A program made the position numbers and the translations under genes. A DNA stretch of 64,000 nt, from the NCBI GenBank assembly GCA_028289285.1, contig JANQRF010000002.1:496001-560000 (forward strand). Reading direction: 5' to 3'. Below the pieces are notes generated by a model that ran no database searches, was not told the DNA's origin, and was given only the letters and a program-made list of their open reading frames with translations. The stretch comes from Alphaproteobacteria bacterium (GTDB taxonomy: Bacteria > Pseudomonadota > Alphaproteobacteria > Micavibrionales > Micavibrionaceae). Shown here piece by piece: positions 25,179 through 35,355 of the stretch. Positions within the stretch are counted from its first letter, which is position 1. Every line of letters begins with the position of its first letter.

Positions 25179-26705
25179 ATGATTGAGTTTCCGGTTCTAT
25201 CGCTTCTGACCTTTTTGCCGCTGATCGGCGCGCTGCTGATCCTGACCATTCGCGGCAGTGAAGAGATTGTGGCCCGCAATTCCAGATGGGCGGCTTTATG
25301 GGTGTCCGGTACAACATTTTTTGTCTCACTCTACTTGCTGTTCCAGTTTGACGGGACAAGCGCGGAGTTCCAGTTTGTTGAAACAATCGACTGGTTCCCG
25401 GCGCTCGGCCTGTCTTACACGATGGGCATTGACGGGATTTCGCTGTTTTTTGTCCTGCTGTCGGCCTTCCTGACACCGATTTGTGTGCTGGCAAGCTGGA
25501 CGGCGGTTAAAACCCGCGTGAAGGAATATATGATTGCGTTTCTTATTCTTGAAACCTTCATGATCGGAACATTCTGCGCGCTTGATACGATCCTGTTTTA
25601 TATATTCTTTGAAGGCGTGCTAATCCCGATGTTCCTGATTATCGGGATCTGGGGCGGCAAGCGGCGCGTTTATTCGGCCTATAAGTTTTTCCTCTACACG
25701 CTTCTCGGGTCGGTCCTGATGCTGGTGGCATTGCTGACGCTCTATGTGCAAACAGGGACGACAAGTATCCCAGAACTCATGGAAGATCCGGTTGGGCGCG
25801 ATTTGCAGATCTGGCTATGGCTGGCCTTCTTTGCAAGTTTTGCGGTGAAAATGCCGATGTGGCCGGTCCATACCTGGCTGCCCGATGCGCACGTCGAAGC
25901 GCCGACGGCAGGGTCCGTGATCCTGGCAGGCGTGCTGTTGAAAATGGGGGGTTACGGTTTCTTACGATTTAGCCTGCCCATGTTCCCTGAAGCGTCCGAG
26001 TTTTTTGCACCGATGGTATTCTGGCTGTCGGTAGTGGCGATTATTTACACCTCGCTTGTTGCACTTGTGCAGGAAGACATGAAAAAGCTGATTGCCTATT
26101 CCTCGGTTGCGCATATGGGCTATGTGACGCTCGGAATTTTTACGGCCACCGTGCAGGGGATTGAAGGCGCGATCTTCCAGATGATTTCACACGGACTTAT
26201 TTCAGGGGCGCTGTTCTTGTGCGTCGGCGTTGTCTATGACCGGCTGCATACGCGGGAGATTGCGCGTTATGGCGGGCTGGTCAAAAACATGCCCAAATAC
26301 GCAACGGTCTTTATGATCATGGTGCTTGGATCTGTTGGCCTGCCGGGCACAAGCGGGTTTGTCGGCGAATTCCTGACGCTCCTTGCGGCCTTCCAGGTGG
26401 ATACGATTATTGCGGCCTTTGCCACGACAGGCATTATTCTGGGCGCGGCTTATATGTTGATGCTGTATCGTAAAGTCGTATTCGGGGAGCAGGTGAATAA
26501 AGATGCCGCCGCGATGAGCGATCTAAACCCGCGCGAGTTCTGGTATTTCGTGCCGCTTGTTGTGCTTGTGCTCTGGCTTGGGGTGCAGCCGGGTATGGTC
26601 ATGGATAAAGTCGCGCCAAGCGTAGACAAACTGATCACCCAATATGAAAGCGCGTTGCCGCTTCATGCAGAAGGGACGTTGGCGGAAGAGGAGTTGGAAG
26701 AATGA
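25179..26705 (+). CDS. nuoM: NADH-quinone oxidoreductase subunit M
   Basis: Antiporter-like membrane subunit (ND4 homologue), 508 aa. Signatures: [20 protein letters not shown] near residue 80, [19 protein letters not shown] near 145 with the conserved Glu, [20 protein letters not shown] near 232 and [13 protein letters not shown] near 305. Its stop overlaps the nuoN start by 4 nt (ATGA). Confidence 0.98.
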   Translation: MIEFPVLSLLTFLPLIGALLILTIRGSEEIVARNSRWAALWVSGTTFFVSLYLLFQFDGTSAEFQFVETIDWFPALGLSYTMGIDGISLFFVLLSAFLTPICVLASWTAVKTRVKEYMIAFLILETFMIGTFCALDTILFYIFFEGVLIPMFLIIGIWGGKRRVYSAYKFFLYTLLGSVLMLVALLTLYVQTGTTSIPELMEDPVGRDLQIWLWLAFFASFAVKMPMWPVHTWLPDAHVEAPTAGSVILAGVLLKMGGYGFLRFSLPMFPEASEFFAPMVFWLSVVAIIYTSLVALVQEDMKKLIAYSSVAHMGYVTLGIFTATVQGIEGAIFQMISHGLISGALFLCVGVVYDRLHTREIARYGGLVKNMPKYATVFMIMVLGSVGLPGTSGFVGEFLTLLAAFQVDTIIAAFATTGIILGAAYMLMLYRKVVFGEQVNKDAAAMSDLNPREFWYFVPLVVLVLWLGVQPGMVMDKVAPSVDKLITQYESALPLHAEGTLAEEELEE

Positions 26706-28144
26706 GTTTTAACCCATCCGATCTGATCCCGATCCTCCCTGAACTATTTTTGGCTGTGGCCGGCATGGTGTTGCTTGTGATTGGTGCGTTGACCGGCAAT
26801 CACAAAACAATTTTTATCGGTAAAGCCGTTTTGTGTTCTTTTGTGATTGCGGCTTTGATCCTGCTCGGCGTTGACTGGAATCACCAAACTGTTTTGAATG
26901 AGATGCTGGTGATGGATCAGTTCGCAGGGTTTTTAAAGCTTCTGGTGCTGATTGGCCTGGTAGCCTCTGTAGCACTCTCGCTTCAATATCTCGAACAAAT
27001 TCAGACATTGCGGTTTGAGTATCCGGTCCTGATCCTGTTCTCAGGCATTGGTATGATGCTGATGCTCTCAGCCAATGATTTGCTCTCTCTCTATGTTGGT
27101 CTGGAATTGCAATCTTTAAGCTTGTATGTCCTTGCCGCGATCCGGCGCGATCATCTGCGCAGCGCGGAAGCGGGTATGAAATATTTTATCCTTGGCGCTA
27201 TTTCGTCCGGGATGCTGCTCTTTGGAGCATCCATCCTGTACGGCTTTACAGGGACAACGAATTTTGAAGGGATTGCCGCTTCTTTCGAAGCAGGGCTGAC
27301 GCCGGGCGCGTTGATCGGGATGGTATTTATACTCGCGGGTCTAGCTTTCAAAATCTCTGCCGTGCCGTTCCATATGTGGACACCGGATGTGTATGAAGGC
27401 GCGCCAACCTCTGTAACGGCGTTCTTTGCGCTCGTGCCGAAATTGGCGGCGCTTGGTTTGATTGCCCGTTTGGTATTCGAAGCCTTACCCGCGGCGCAGG
27501 ATCAATGGATGCAGATTTTATGGCTGCTGGCGGCAGCGTCCATGACTCTCGGGGCGTTTGCGGGCCTCGCGCAAAATAATATCAAACGGCTTTTGGCCTA
27601 TAGCTCGATCGGGAATATGGGCTATGCCCTGATCGGGATTGTTGCAGGTACGCAGGATGGTGTCGGCGCGATGATCTTTTACATGACGATTTATATGATC
27701 ATGACAGCAGGGACATTCGGGCTGGTCCTGTGTATGCGCCGGGATGGAAAAGCGGCCGAGAAAATTGATGATCTGGCAGGGCTGTCCAAAAACAGTCCAA
27801 TGCTGGCCTATGGTCTGGCGATCCTGATGTTTTCGATGAGTGGCATTCCACCCATGGCAGGCTTTTTTGGTAAGTTCCTGATCTTCCAGGCAGCCGTTGA
27901 AGCGGAGATGTATATCCTCGCCGTGCTTGGGGTTCTGACGTCTGTGGTTGCGGCGTACTATTATCTGCGGCTGATCAAGGTGATGTTCTTTGATGAGGCT
28001 GCCGATCCGTTTGAAGATGAGATTTCTTTCTCCCGCCGGGTGGTGATTTTGGTCTCCGTCCTTTTTACACTTCTTTTTATTTTAAAACCGTCTGCGCTTG
28101 TTGATATTTCGGTCAATGCGGCCAGTGCACTTTTTGCCGGGTAA
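26702..28144 (+). CDS. nuoN: NADH-quinone oxidoreductase subunit N
   Basis: Antiporter-like membrane subunit (ND2 homologue), 480 aa with about 14 helices. Signatures: [20 protein letters not shown] near residue 123 with the conserved Glu, [20 protein letters not shown] near 223 and [20 protein letters not shown] near 297. It ends the nuo series and is followed after 4 nt by birA, the usual alphaproteobacterial continuation. Confidence 0.98.
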   Translation: MSFNPSDLIPILPELFLAVAGMVLLVIGALTGNHKTIFIGKAVLCSFVIAALILLGVDWNHQTVLNEMLVMDQFAGFLKLLVLIGLVASVALSLQYLEQIQTLRFEYPVLILFSGIGMMLMLSANDLLSLYVGLELQSLSLYVLAAIRRDHLRSAEAGMKYFILGAISSGMLLFGASILYGFTGTTNFEGIAASFEAGLTPGALIGMVFILAGLAFKISAVPFHMWTPDVYEGAPTSVTAFFALVPKLAALGLIARLVFEALPAAQDQWMQILWLLAAASMTLGAFAGLAQNNIKRLLAYSSIGNMGYALIGIVAGTQDGVGAMIFYMTIYMIMTAGTFGLVLCMRRDGKAAEKIDDLAGLSKNSPMLAYGLAILMFSMSGIPPMAGFFGKFLIFQAAVEAEMYILAVLGVLTSVVAAYYYLRLIKVMFFDEAADPFEDEISFSRRVVILVSVLFTLLFILKPSALVDISVNAASALFAG

Positions 28145-28148
28145 CCTG

Positions 28149-28868
28149 ATGGACTGGCAGGTGCAGGTCTTTGGAAGCTGTCCTTCTACGCAGGATGTTG
28201 TAAAGGAACAAGCCGATCGCGGGGTCGAGGAAGGCTATGCCGCGCAAGCCTTAACACAGGAAGCCGGGCGCGGACGGCATGGGAATGATTGGGATGCCCC
28301 GATGGGGAATCTCTATTTGTCTTTTCTGCTCAGGCCGGATTGTACGCCGGATGAAGCAGGGCAGTTGGCGTTTGTCATTGCGGTCGCTTTATCGGATGCG
28401 ATTGATCTTTATATAAACAAAGATCATGTCAAAACCCTCAAATGGCCCAATGATATCTTGGTGGATGGAAAGAAGATCTCCGGTATTTTGCTGGAAAGCC
28501 AAATGCGGGTTGATGGGTCTCTTGAATATATTGTAGCCGGTGTAGGTGTTAACGTTCTGGCGCCGCCTGAGGGGCGTGCAGGTCTGCAGGAGATTTCAGA
28601 CAGCCGGGTAGCTATTAACGTCTTTCGTGATGATTTTCTGGCTATGTTTAAAGTGGCCTATGAAAGCTGGAAGCAAAAAGGATTTGCCGAAACCCGGGAA
28701 AACTGGCTAAAACAGGCCCACGGGCTGGATCAGCCAATGACTGTGCGTTTACCTAAAATCACGCATGAAGGCTTCTTTAAAGGCATAGATCAAGATGGAG
28801 CTTTACTGAGTGAAATAGATGGACAACTGAGACGCTTTACAGCCGGAGAGGTCCATTTTGGAGAATAA
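28149..28868 (+). CDS. birA: Biotin--[acetyl-CoA-carboxylase] ligase
   Basis: Attaches biotin to the carboxyl carrier protein via biotinyl-AMP. The catalytic core is complete: GRGRHGNDWDAPMGNLYLSF near residue 40, and KWPNDILVDGKKISGILLE near residue 98 with the catalytic lysine; a small SH3-like C-terminal domain follows. At 239 aa it lacks the N-terminal helix-turn-helix of bifunctional BirA and so is not a repressor. The ATG at 28149, 5 nt after nuoN, fits the family N-terminus. Confidence 0.95.
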   Translation: MDWQVQVFGSCPSTQDVVKEQADRGVEEGYAAQALTQEAGRGRHGNDWDAPMGNLYLSFLLRPDCTPDEAGQLAFVIAVALSDAIDLYINKDHVKTLKWPNDILVDGKKISGILLESQMRVDGSLEYIVAGVGVNVLAPPEGRAGLQEISDSRVAINVFRDDFLAMFKVAYESWKQKGFAETRENWLKQAHGLDQPMTVRLPKITHEGFFKGIDQDGALLSEIDGQLRRFTAGEVHFGE

Positions 28869-28870
28869 CC

Positions 28871-29656
28871 ATGCTACTTGCGATTGATGCAGGAAATACG
28901 AATGTTGTTTTTGCCGTGATTGATGGTGAAAGCGTTAAAACATGCTGGCGTATTAGGAGTGATTCCGCGCGCACAGCAGATGAATATGCGGCGCTGCTCC
29001 GCCAGCTTTTCGAGCAGGATGGATTTTCTTTTCAGCAAATTACAGATGTTATTTTGAGTTCTGTTGTCCCGGAAGCAAACCGGCATATTCAAAATTTTAT
29101 TCAAAAATGTTTTGGCCGGGATGCCACACTTATCCGTAGCGATCTTGTTGCACCGTATCTGGACATTGATATTGATAAGCCTGAAGAGGCGGGCACAGAC
29201 AGGCTGATGAATGCGCTCGCCGTCATGACGCATTACAAAGCCCCGGCGGTCGTGGTTGATTTTGGGACGTCAACCAATTTCGATGTGGTGAATAAAAAGG
29301 GCGCATTTTGCGGCGGCGTTCTTGCGCCGGGAGTCAATCTTTCAGTTGAAGCACTGCACGCGGCGGCAGCAAAACTACCTAAAATAGATATTACACCGCC
29401 GCAAAAGATAATCGGAAGCAATACGGTGGATGCGATGCGCTCTGGTCTTTACTGGGGGTATATCGGGCTGATCGAAGGAACACTAAAACGTATTGCAGAA
29501 GAGCTGGGTGAAAAACCCTATGTGATTGCGACCGGTGGGCTGGCGAGTATTTACGCGGATGGAACCGATATGATTGATACGGTGGATGAAACCCTGACGT
29601 TAAAAGGGCTGGTTCGTTTGCATGCGCTTCAGGCTGAAAAAGCGAAAGCAGCCTAG
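28871..29656 (+). CDS. coaX: Type III pantothenate kinase
   Basis: Phosphorylates pantothenate, the first step of coenzyme A synthesis. The ASKHA-fold motifs are present: phosphate-binding MLLAIDAGNTNVVFAVIDG at the N-terminus, GTDRLMNALA near residue 108, VVDFGTSTNFDVV near 130 and GGVLAPGVNLS near 150. Length is 261 aa. It begins 2 nt after birA and belongs to the nuoN-birA-coaX-rnj run. Confidence 0.96.
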   Translation: MLLAIDAGNTNVVFAVIDGESVKTCWRIRSDSARTADEYAALLRQLFEQDGFSFQQITDVILSSVVPEANRHIQNFIQKCFGRDATLIRSDLVAPYLDIDIDKPEEAGTDRLMNALAVMTHYKAPAVVVDFGTSTNFDVVNKKGAFCGGVLAPGVNLSVEALHAAAAKLPKIDITPPQKIIGSNTVDAMRSGLYWGYIGLIEGTLKRIAEELGEKPYVIATGGLASIYADGTDMIDTVDETLTLKGLVRLHALQAEKAKAA

Positions 29657-29660
29657 CCGT

Positions 29661-31334
29661 ATGACCGATCTTCAAAAAGATGAGCTGTATTTTATTCCGC
29701 TTGGCGGGTCGGAACAGTTCGGCGTGAATTTAAATGTTTATGCCTATGGCGGGCAGTTCATGGCGGTGGATTGCGGGATCGGCTTTGCGGATGAACGTAT
29801 GCCGGGCATTGATATTCTTTTGCCTGATCCTGAATTCTTGGTAGAGCGGAAAAAGCATCTGGCCGGGATGATTATCACCCATGCGCATGAAGATCATGTC
29901 GGGGCGGTGGCACATCTCTGGCCGCGCCTGCGCTGCCCGGTCTATTGCACGAAATTCACTGCCGCCGTGCTTCAGGACAAGATCAATGAAAATCCGAACT
30001 GCAAAGGAATGAAGATTAAAATTATCGGGCAGAATAAAACAGTCTCGATCGGCTCGTTTAAAACGCATTTTATTCCGGTGTCTCATTCCATTCCTGAAAC
30101 GAGCTCGCTGATCATTGAAACAAAGCTCGGGCGTATTGTGCATACGGGAGACTGGAACCTTGATCCGGCGCCGGCGCTTGGACCGATCACTGATCCCGCG
30201 CCGTTTCAAAAGGCAGGTGAGAAAGGTGTGCTGGCCTATATCGGAGATTCTACAAATGCGGAAGTGGATGGCGTGTCCGGGTCGGAAAGCGATGTGGCTA
30301 CGGGATTGGAAAAAGTTTTTCAGGACACATCCGGCGGTCTGATTGCGGTCACGATTTTTGCCTCTAATATCGGGCGGATACGCTCAATCGCCCTGGCGGC
30401 CAAAGCTTGCGGTCGTAGTGTCGGGGTGATGGGGCGGTCCCTGCACAGAATGATCGGTGCGGCGCGTCATTGCGGATATTTAAGCGATGTGCCTGAATTT
30501 GTCGCCGAAGAAGATTTCGACCTGATCCCGCGGGATAATCTGGTGATTATCGTGACAGGGTCGCAGGGCGAGGCACGGGCGCAGCTCTCGCGTCTTTCAC
30601 GCGGGGATAATCCGCGCTTTGAACTGAAACGCGGGGATACGGTGATTTTTTCCTCGCGAGCCATTCCGGGTAATGAAAAAGAAATTATCCAGGTGAAAAA
30701 CAATTTAGCGGCAGCGGGTGTAAAAACAATTTCTCCGCGGGACACAAATCATTGCATTCATGTCTCCGGCCATCCGGCGCGCGATGAAATTACGCAGATG
30801 CTCCAATGGCTAAAGCCCGTGAGTGCGATTGCGGTTCACGGTGAACGTACAATGTTAGAGGCGCATATGGAGCTTGCAAGATCCTGCCAGGTGAAAAGTA
30901 CGATTGTGCCTAATAACGGCTCTGTCGTGCGGATCGGCAAAGGCGGCGCAGAGATTGTCGATCATGTGGAGACAGGTTTGCTGGCTGTGGAGCCGGGGCG
31001 GATTATTGAAGCGTCTCATAGCGCGATTTCAGAACGCCGTAAATTGCAGTTTTCGGGGAGTGTTCATGTCACAATAGTCATGGATAAAGGCGGAGAGATT
31101 TTGGAAGAGCCACAAATTTCAACGGTCGGCCTAATTGATACGGATGAACCGGACGGGCGGCGGTTTGAAAAAGCTTTGCTAGCCGAAATTGAAGATATTC
31201 TGGATGATTTCACGGCTGATGAAATTACCGATGAAGAGCTGGTCTCTGAAGAAATCCGGATCGGCGTGCGGCGTCTTGTGAATAATCTGATCCGGATGAA
31301 ACCCAAAACAACCGTTCATGTGGTGCATGTATGA
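29661..31334 (+). CDS. rnj: Ribonuclease J
   Basis: Metallo-beta-lactamase/beta-CASP ribonuclease acting in rRNA maturation and mRNA decay as a 5' exonuclease and endonuclease. HAHEDH at residues 74-79 binds zinc, GDSTNAEVDG is near 193, and the beta-CASP HVSGHPARDE is near 370; a C-terminal domain follows. From the ATG at 29661, 4 nt after coaX, it is 557 aa; an upstream in-frame ATG overlapping coaX is rejected. Confidence 0.96.
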   Translation: MTDLQKDELYFIPLGGSEQFGVNLNVYAYGGQFMAVDCGIGFADERMPGIDILLPDPEFLVERKKHLAGMIITHAHEDHVGAVAHLWPRLRCPVYCTKFTAAVLQDKINENPNCKGMKIKIIGQNKTVSIGSFKTHFIPVSHSIPETSSLIIETKLGRIVHTGDWNLDPAPALGPITDPAPFQKAGEKGVLAYIGDSTNAEVDGVSGSESDVATGLEKVFQDTSGGLIAVTIFASNIGRIRSIALAAKACGRSVGVMGRSLHRMIGAARHCGYLSDVPEFVAEEDFDLIPRDNLVIIVTGSQGEARAQLSRLSRGDNPRFELKRGDTVIFSSRAIPGNEKEIIQVKNNLAAAGVKTISPRDTNHCIHVSGHPARDEITQMLQWLKPVSAIAVHGERTMLEAHMELARSCQVKSTIVPNNGSVVRIGKGGAEIVDHVETGLLAVEPGRIIEASHSAISERRKLQFSGSVHVTIVMDKGGEILEEPQISTVGLIDTDEPDGRRFEKALLAEIEDILDDFTADEITDEELVSEEIRIGVRRLVNNLIRMKPKTTVHVVHV

Positions 31335-31600
31335 CAATCTTTACCGGGTTTATGGTCTATTTAATGACGTTCTGGACGGTTTTGTTCTGCGTTTTGCCGT
31401 GGGGCAATAAGCGTCATGAAAATGAAGAAGAGGGATTGGCCGGAAGCGCGCCGGCCAATCCACGTATAAAACAGAAATTTATTATCACAGCGCTTGTCTC
31501 TGCCATCATCTGGGGCATCATTTTTGCATTGGTGGAAATGCAGATTGTTGATTTTAGAGGCATCGCTCTGCAGATGGCCAAAGAGGATGGACGGCTTTGA
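31331..31600 (+). CDS. DUF1467 family membrane protein
   Basis: Small protein of 89 aa with two membrane helices (about residues 3-23 and 49-68), matching the DUF1467 layout MTFWTVLFCVLPWGNK ... II WGIIFALVEMQIVDFR. Function unknown. In alphaproteobacteria this family sits between rnj and proS as here. It overlaps the rnj stop by 4 nt. Confidence 0.85.
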   Translation: MTIFTGFMVYLMTFWTVLFCVLPWGNKRHENEEEGLAGSAPANPRIKQKFIITALVSAIIWGIIFALVEMQIVDFRGIALQMAKEDGRL

Positions 31601-32091
31601 GATATCTTGTTCTTATTATTAGTCTTTTTTTGCCTTTGGGGGCTCAGGCAAATGACCTGCCGCCGGAATGTAAAATTCTGCCCGTCCATGTGTCTGAGAA
31701 AATGAGTGCAGATTATGTGCCCGGTGTGGATGTGAAGGGGCGTCCTGTAACGCCCGCCGATGTGAATGCGCAGCCTTTTCATGATCTGGATCGGGTGGTG
31801 ATTCCGCTCTCGGTCGATCTGGCGGAGCGGCTGGATACTGATATTGAAGGTCTTGAGCTGGATGCGGATCTCGGGACGCTTGAAATCTATCAATCGGGCC
31901 GGGTGGTCTATAACGGGCAGGACTGGACCTCGCAGGTTTATACGATTTGCGGCGAGCAGGTGCCTGCAGACACACCTGTCGATATCCCAACAGATATTCC
32001 GGAAAAGGCGGATGGACAGGATGCACCTGATCCCGTACAGTCTGAAGCGATTGAGGTGGCCCCCCTGGAGGCAATCCCGCCTTCAAACTAA
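31597..32091 (+). CDS. Hypothetical secreted protein, 164 aa
   Basis: Not recognised by name. Signal peptide MRYLVLIISLFLPLGAQA with cleavage near residue 18, then ECKILPVHVSEKMSADYVPG; the acidic C-terminal tail is proline-rich. The start is a TTG overlapping the DUF1467 stop, giving translational coupling. Between DUF1467 and proS many alphaproteobacteria encode a periplasmic protein of this type, so it is probably conserved there. Confidence 0.7.
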   Translation: MRYLVLIISLFLPLGAQANDLPPECKILPVHVSEKMSADYVPGVDVKGRPVTPADVNAQPFHDLDRVVIPLSVDLAERLDTDIEGLELDADLGTLEIYQSGRVVYNGQDWTSQVYTICGEQVPADTPVDIPTDIPEKADGQDAPDPVQSEAIEVAPLEAIPPSN

Positions 32092-32111
32092 AAGACTGAT
32101 AAGGAATAAAA

Positions 32112-33425
32112 ATGCGCCTGTCCCGTTATTTTATGCCGACTTTACGTGATACGCCCAAAGAGGCGGAGATTGTCTCGCACCGCTATATGTTGCGCGCGGG
32201 CATGATCCAGCAAAATGCAGCCGGGATTTATAGCTGGTTGCCGATGGGCTATAAGGTTTTGCGCAAAATCGAACAGATTGTTCGGGAAGAGCAGGATAAA
32301 TCCGGCGCGCAGGAAATTCTCATGCCGACCATTCAGCCTGCCGATTTATGGCGCGAGTCAGGGCGGTATGATGATTACGGCAAGGAAATGCTCCGCATTC
32401 AGGACCGGGCGGAGCGTGACATGCTGTTCGGCCCGACCAATGAGGAAATGGTCACCGATATCTTTAGATCGCATGTAAAATCCTATAAAGACCTGCCAAA
32501 AAATCTCTATCACATTCAATGGAAATTCCGCGATGAAGTGCGTCCGCGTTTTGGCGTGATGCGTGGCCGGGAATTTTTGATGAAAGATGCGTATTCGTTC
32601 GACCTGACGCCAGAGGATGCGAAGATCGCGTACCAGAAAATGTTCCTGGCCTATTTGCGCACCTATAAGCGTATGGGTCTGAAAGCGATCCCGATGCGGG
32701 CGGAAACAGGTCCGATTGGCGGGGACCTTTCACACGAATTTATTATTCTGGCCGAGACAGGCGAAAGCGAAGTCTTTGCCGATAAGAAATGGGAAAGCGT
32801 CGATCTGACCGCAGCGGGTTTATCTTATGAAGATACAAAAGGTCTGAATGCGTATTACGAAGAAAAGACGTCTATTTATGCGGCAACCGATGAGCAGCAT
32901 GATCCAAATGCGATTCCTGAAAGCGATCTGATGACGGCCCGCGGGATTGAAGTCGGGCATATTTTTAATTTTGGAACAAAATATTCAATCCCCATGGGTG
33001 CGACGGTGCAGAATAAAGATGGTGATCTGGTTCCCGTTGAAATGGGCTCTTACGGCATTGGTGTATCGCGTCTTGTCGGCGGAATTATTGAAGCCAGCCA
33101 TGATGAAAACGGCATTATCTGGCCCGAAGAAGTGGCGCCGTTTAAAATTGGTCTAATTAACCTGAAAGCCGGTGATGAAGCCTGCGATGCGGCGTGCGAA
33201 AAGCTTTATGCTGATTTTCAAGAACAAGGCATTGAAGTGCTCTATGACGACCGTGATGCACGCGCCGGCCAGAAATTTGCCGATATGGATCTGATTGGCC
33301 TGCCATGGCAGATCACAATTGGGCCGAAAGGCGTTGCGTCCGGTATGGCCGAAGTTAAAAACCGGGCCAGCGGTGAAAAACACGAAATATCAATCGACTC
33401 TGCGATGGAAAAACTCGCAGCGTAA
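32112..33425 (+). CDS. proS: Prolyl-tRNA synthetase, short bacterial type
   Basis: Class II synthetase charging tRNA-Pro. At 437 aa it lacks the INS editing domain of E. coli ProS, a hallmark of alphaproteobacterial enzymes. Motif 2 ([20 protein letters not shown]) lies near residue 138, motif 3 ([17 protein letters not shown]) near 314, and a C-terminal anticodon-binding domain follows ([18 protein letters not shown]). A GGA-type Shine-Dalgarno sequence precedes the ATG. Confidence 0.97.
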   Translation: MRLSRYFMPTLRDTPKEAEIVSHRYMLRAGMIQQNAAGIYSWLPMGYKVLRKIEQIVREEQDKSGAQEILMPTIQPADLWRESGRYDDYGKEMLRIQDRAERDMLFGPTNEEMVTDIFRSHVKSYKDLPKNLYHIQWKFRDEVRPRFGVMRGREFLMKDAYSFDLTPEDAKIAYQKMFLAYLRTYKRMGLKAIPMRAETGPIGGDLSHEFIILAETGESEVFADKKWESVDLTAAGLSYEDTKGLNAYYEEKTSIYAATDEQHDPNAIPESDLMTARGIEVGHIFNFGTKYSIPMGATVQNKDGDLVPVEMGSYGIGVSRLVGGIIEASHDENGIIWPEEVAPFKIGLINLKAGDEACDAACEKLYADFQEQGIEVLYDDRDARAGQKFADMDLIGLPWQITIGPKGVASGMAEVKNRASGEKHEISIDSAMEKLAA

Positions 33426-33437
33426 GAAAAGAGTATA

Positions 33438-34679
33438 ATGTTCTCAAAACCCGAACGCATGATTGCCTGGCGCTATTTGCGCTCCCGCAAGGCCGAAGGC
33501 CTTGTTTCGGTGATTGCGGGTTTTTCCTTTCTGGGGATTATGCTGGGTGTTGCTACGCTCATTATTGTAATGTCTGTCATGAACGGGTTCCGGTTAGAAC
33601 TGGTCAGCCGGATTTTGGGCCTGAACGGTCATTTGAATGTCTATTCATCCGCAGGTCCGCTTGAAAATTATATGGGGCTGGTGCACCGGATTGAACAAAT
33701 TGACGGGGTTAAAAATGTCCGCCCGATGATTGAAGGGCAGGTTCTGGTCACCGTCAATAATGTAGCGACCGGCGCGCTTGTGCGCGGACTGGAGCGTGAG
33801 GATTTTGCAACAAAGCCGATCTTGTCTGAAGGAATTGTGCAGGGCGATTTAAGCGCCTTTGGCGAGGACCGTGTTGCCATTGGTGTGAAAATGGCAGAGC
33901 GGCTCAGGCTTGCGCCGGGCGATACATTTACGCTGCTTGCACCAAAGGGCAAAGCATCTCCTTTTGGAACGATCCCAAGATCGCGGACTTATACGGTGGG
34001 CCTCGTTTTTGATGTTGGCATGTATGAATATAATAACGGTTTTATCTTTATGCCGCTTGAGAGCGCGCAGAAATTTTTCCGTATGACGAACCGGGTAAAT
34101 TCCCTGGAAGTGATGGCCGGGGATGCGGATATTGCTGACCGGATTAAAGAACAGGTTGCGCAGGCAATCGGCGAAACGGCGCAGCTTTATGACTGGAAAC
34201 AGGCGAATAGTGCCTTTATCAATGCGCTGAAGGTTGAGCGTAATGTGATGTTTCTGATCTTAACACTCATTATTCTTGTGGCTGCGTTCAACATTATTTC
34301 CTCGATGATTATGCTGGTCAAAGATAAGGGGCGGGATATTGCAATCCTGCGCACGATTGGTGCAACGCGCGGGATGATGCTTCGGATTTTTATCCTCACC
34401 GGAGCTAGCATTGGTGTGGCAGGGACGCTTGCCGGAGCGGCGATCGGGATTGCGTTTGCGGATAATATTGAAAGCATCCGCAGATGGCTTGAGGGGCTGA
34501 CCAATACAGAGCTTTTTGCAGATGAAATCTATTTTCTCTCTCAACTGCCCGCTGTTGTGGATTGGAGTGAAGTCATTTCCGTGATCCTGATGGCACTTGT
34601 GCTATCGATCGGGGCAACGCTCTATCCGGCTTGGCGCGCAGCCCGCCTCGATCCTGTGGAGGCGCTGCGCTATGAGTAA
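33438..34679 (+). CDS. lolC: Lipoprotein-releasing ABC transporter permease
   Basis: Inner-membrane subunit of the LolCDE system that extracts lipoproteins for transfer to LolA. N-terminal RMIAWRYLRSRKAEGLVSVI precedes a membrane helix at about 24-47; a periplasmic MacB-like domain fills about 50-265; three helices lie at about 275-300, 320-345 and 370-400. Length is 413 aa. A single LolC/E-type gene is present, as usual in alphaproteobacteria. It overlaps lolD by 8 nt. Confidence 0.95.
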   Translation: MFSKPERMIAWRYLRSRKAEGLVSVIAGFSFLGIMLGVATLIIVMSVMNGFRLELVSRILGLNGHLNVYSSAGPLENYMGLVHRIEQIDGVKNVRPMIEGQVLVTVNNVATGALVRGLEREDFATKPILSEGIVQGDLSAFGEDRVAIGVKMAERLRLAPGDTFTLLAPKGKASPFGTIPRSRTYTVGLVFDVGMYEYNNGFIFMPLESAQKFFRMTNRVNSLEVMAGDADIADRIKEQVAQAIGETAQLYDWKQANSAFINALKVERNVMFLILTLIILVAAFNIISSMIMLVKDKGRDIAILRTIGATRGMMLRIFILTGASIGVAGTLAGAAIGIAFADNIESIRRWLEGLTNTELFADEIYFLSQLPAVVDWSEVISVILMALVLSIGATLYPAWRAARLDPVEALRYE

Positions 34680-35355
34680 GGATATTCTTATCCAAACCAG
34701 AGGATTAAGCCGGACATACCATCAAGCCGGGCAGAGCCTGACGGTTTTGCAAAATGCGGATATTGAAATTTATTCAGGCGAAATCGTTGCGCTTGTCGGT
34801 CCGAGCGGGTCCGGGAAGTCAACGCTGCTGCATATGGTTGGTCTATTAGACACGCCGACAGCCGGAAGTCTTGAGGTGAATTATCAGGATGCGGCCAAGA
34901 TGAGTGAAAAGCAACGTACACAGATGCGGCGCGATTTTATCGGCTTTATCTATCAGTTTCATTATTTACTGCCTGAATTTACAGCGCTTGAGAATGTGGT
35001 GATCCCGCAACTCATTGCAGGGGTCAAAGAAAATGTTGCTGAAATGCGCGCCAAGGAAATCCTGGCTGATTTGAAATTGGATCATCGTTTCGACCACCGT
35101 CCAGCGCGTCTGTCCGGCGGCGAGCAGCAACGCGTGGCCATTGCCCGTGCGCTTGCCAATGAAGCCAAGCTTATTCTAGCCGACGAGCCGACCGGTAATC
35201 TTGACCCGGAAACGGCAGAAGAAGTCTTTGATCTTCTGATCGGGCTTGTTCGGGAGCAGGGGATGGGGGCTTTGATCGCGACCCACAATATGGATCTGGC
35301 GGAACAAATGGACCGAATTCTAGAACTGAAGGCCGGGCGCGTGCTGGGCTATTGA
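34672..35355 (+). CDS. lolD: Lipoprotein-releasing ABC transporter ATPase
   Basis: ATPase of the Lol exporter. Walker [10 protein letters not shown] is at 43-51, the Q-loop in [19 protein letters not shown], signature [15 protein letters not shown], Walker [13 protein letters not shown] and H-loop THNMDL follow. From the ATG at 34672 it is 227 aa, starting inside the lolC stop region. Its last 36 nt overlap, tail to tail, the 3' end of the opposite-strand orphan at 35320. Confidence 0.97.
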   Translation: MSKDILIQTRGLSRTYHQAGQSLTVLQNADIEIYSGEIVALVGPSGSGKSTLLHMVGLLDTPTAGSLEVNYQDAAKMSEKQRTQMRRDFIGFIYQFHYLLPEFTALENVVIPQLIAGVKENVAEMRAKEILADLKLDHRFDHRPARLSGGEQQRVAIARALANEAKLILADEPTGNLDPETAEEVFDLLIGLVREQGMGALIATHNMDLAEQMDRILELKAGRVLGY

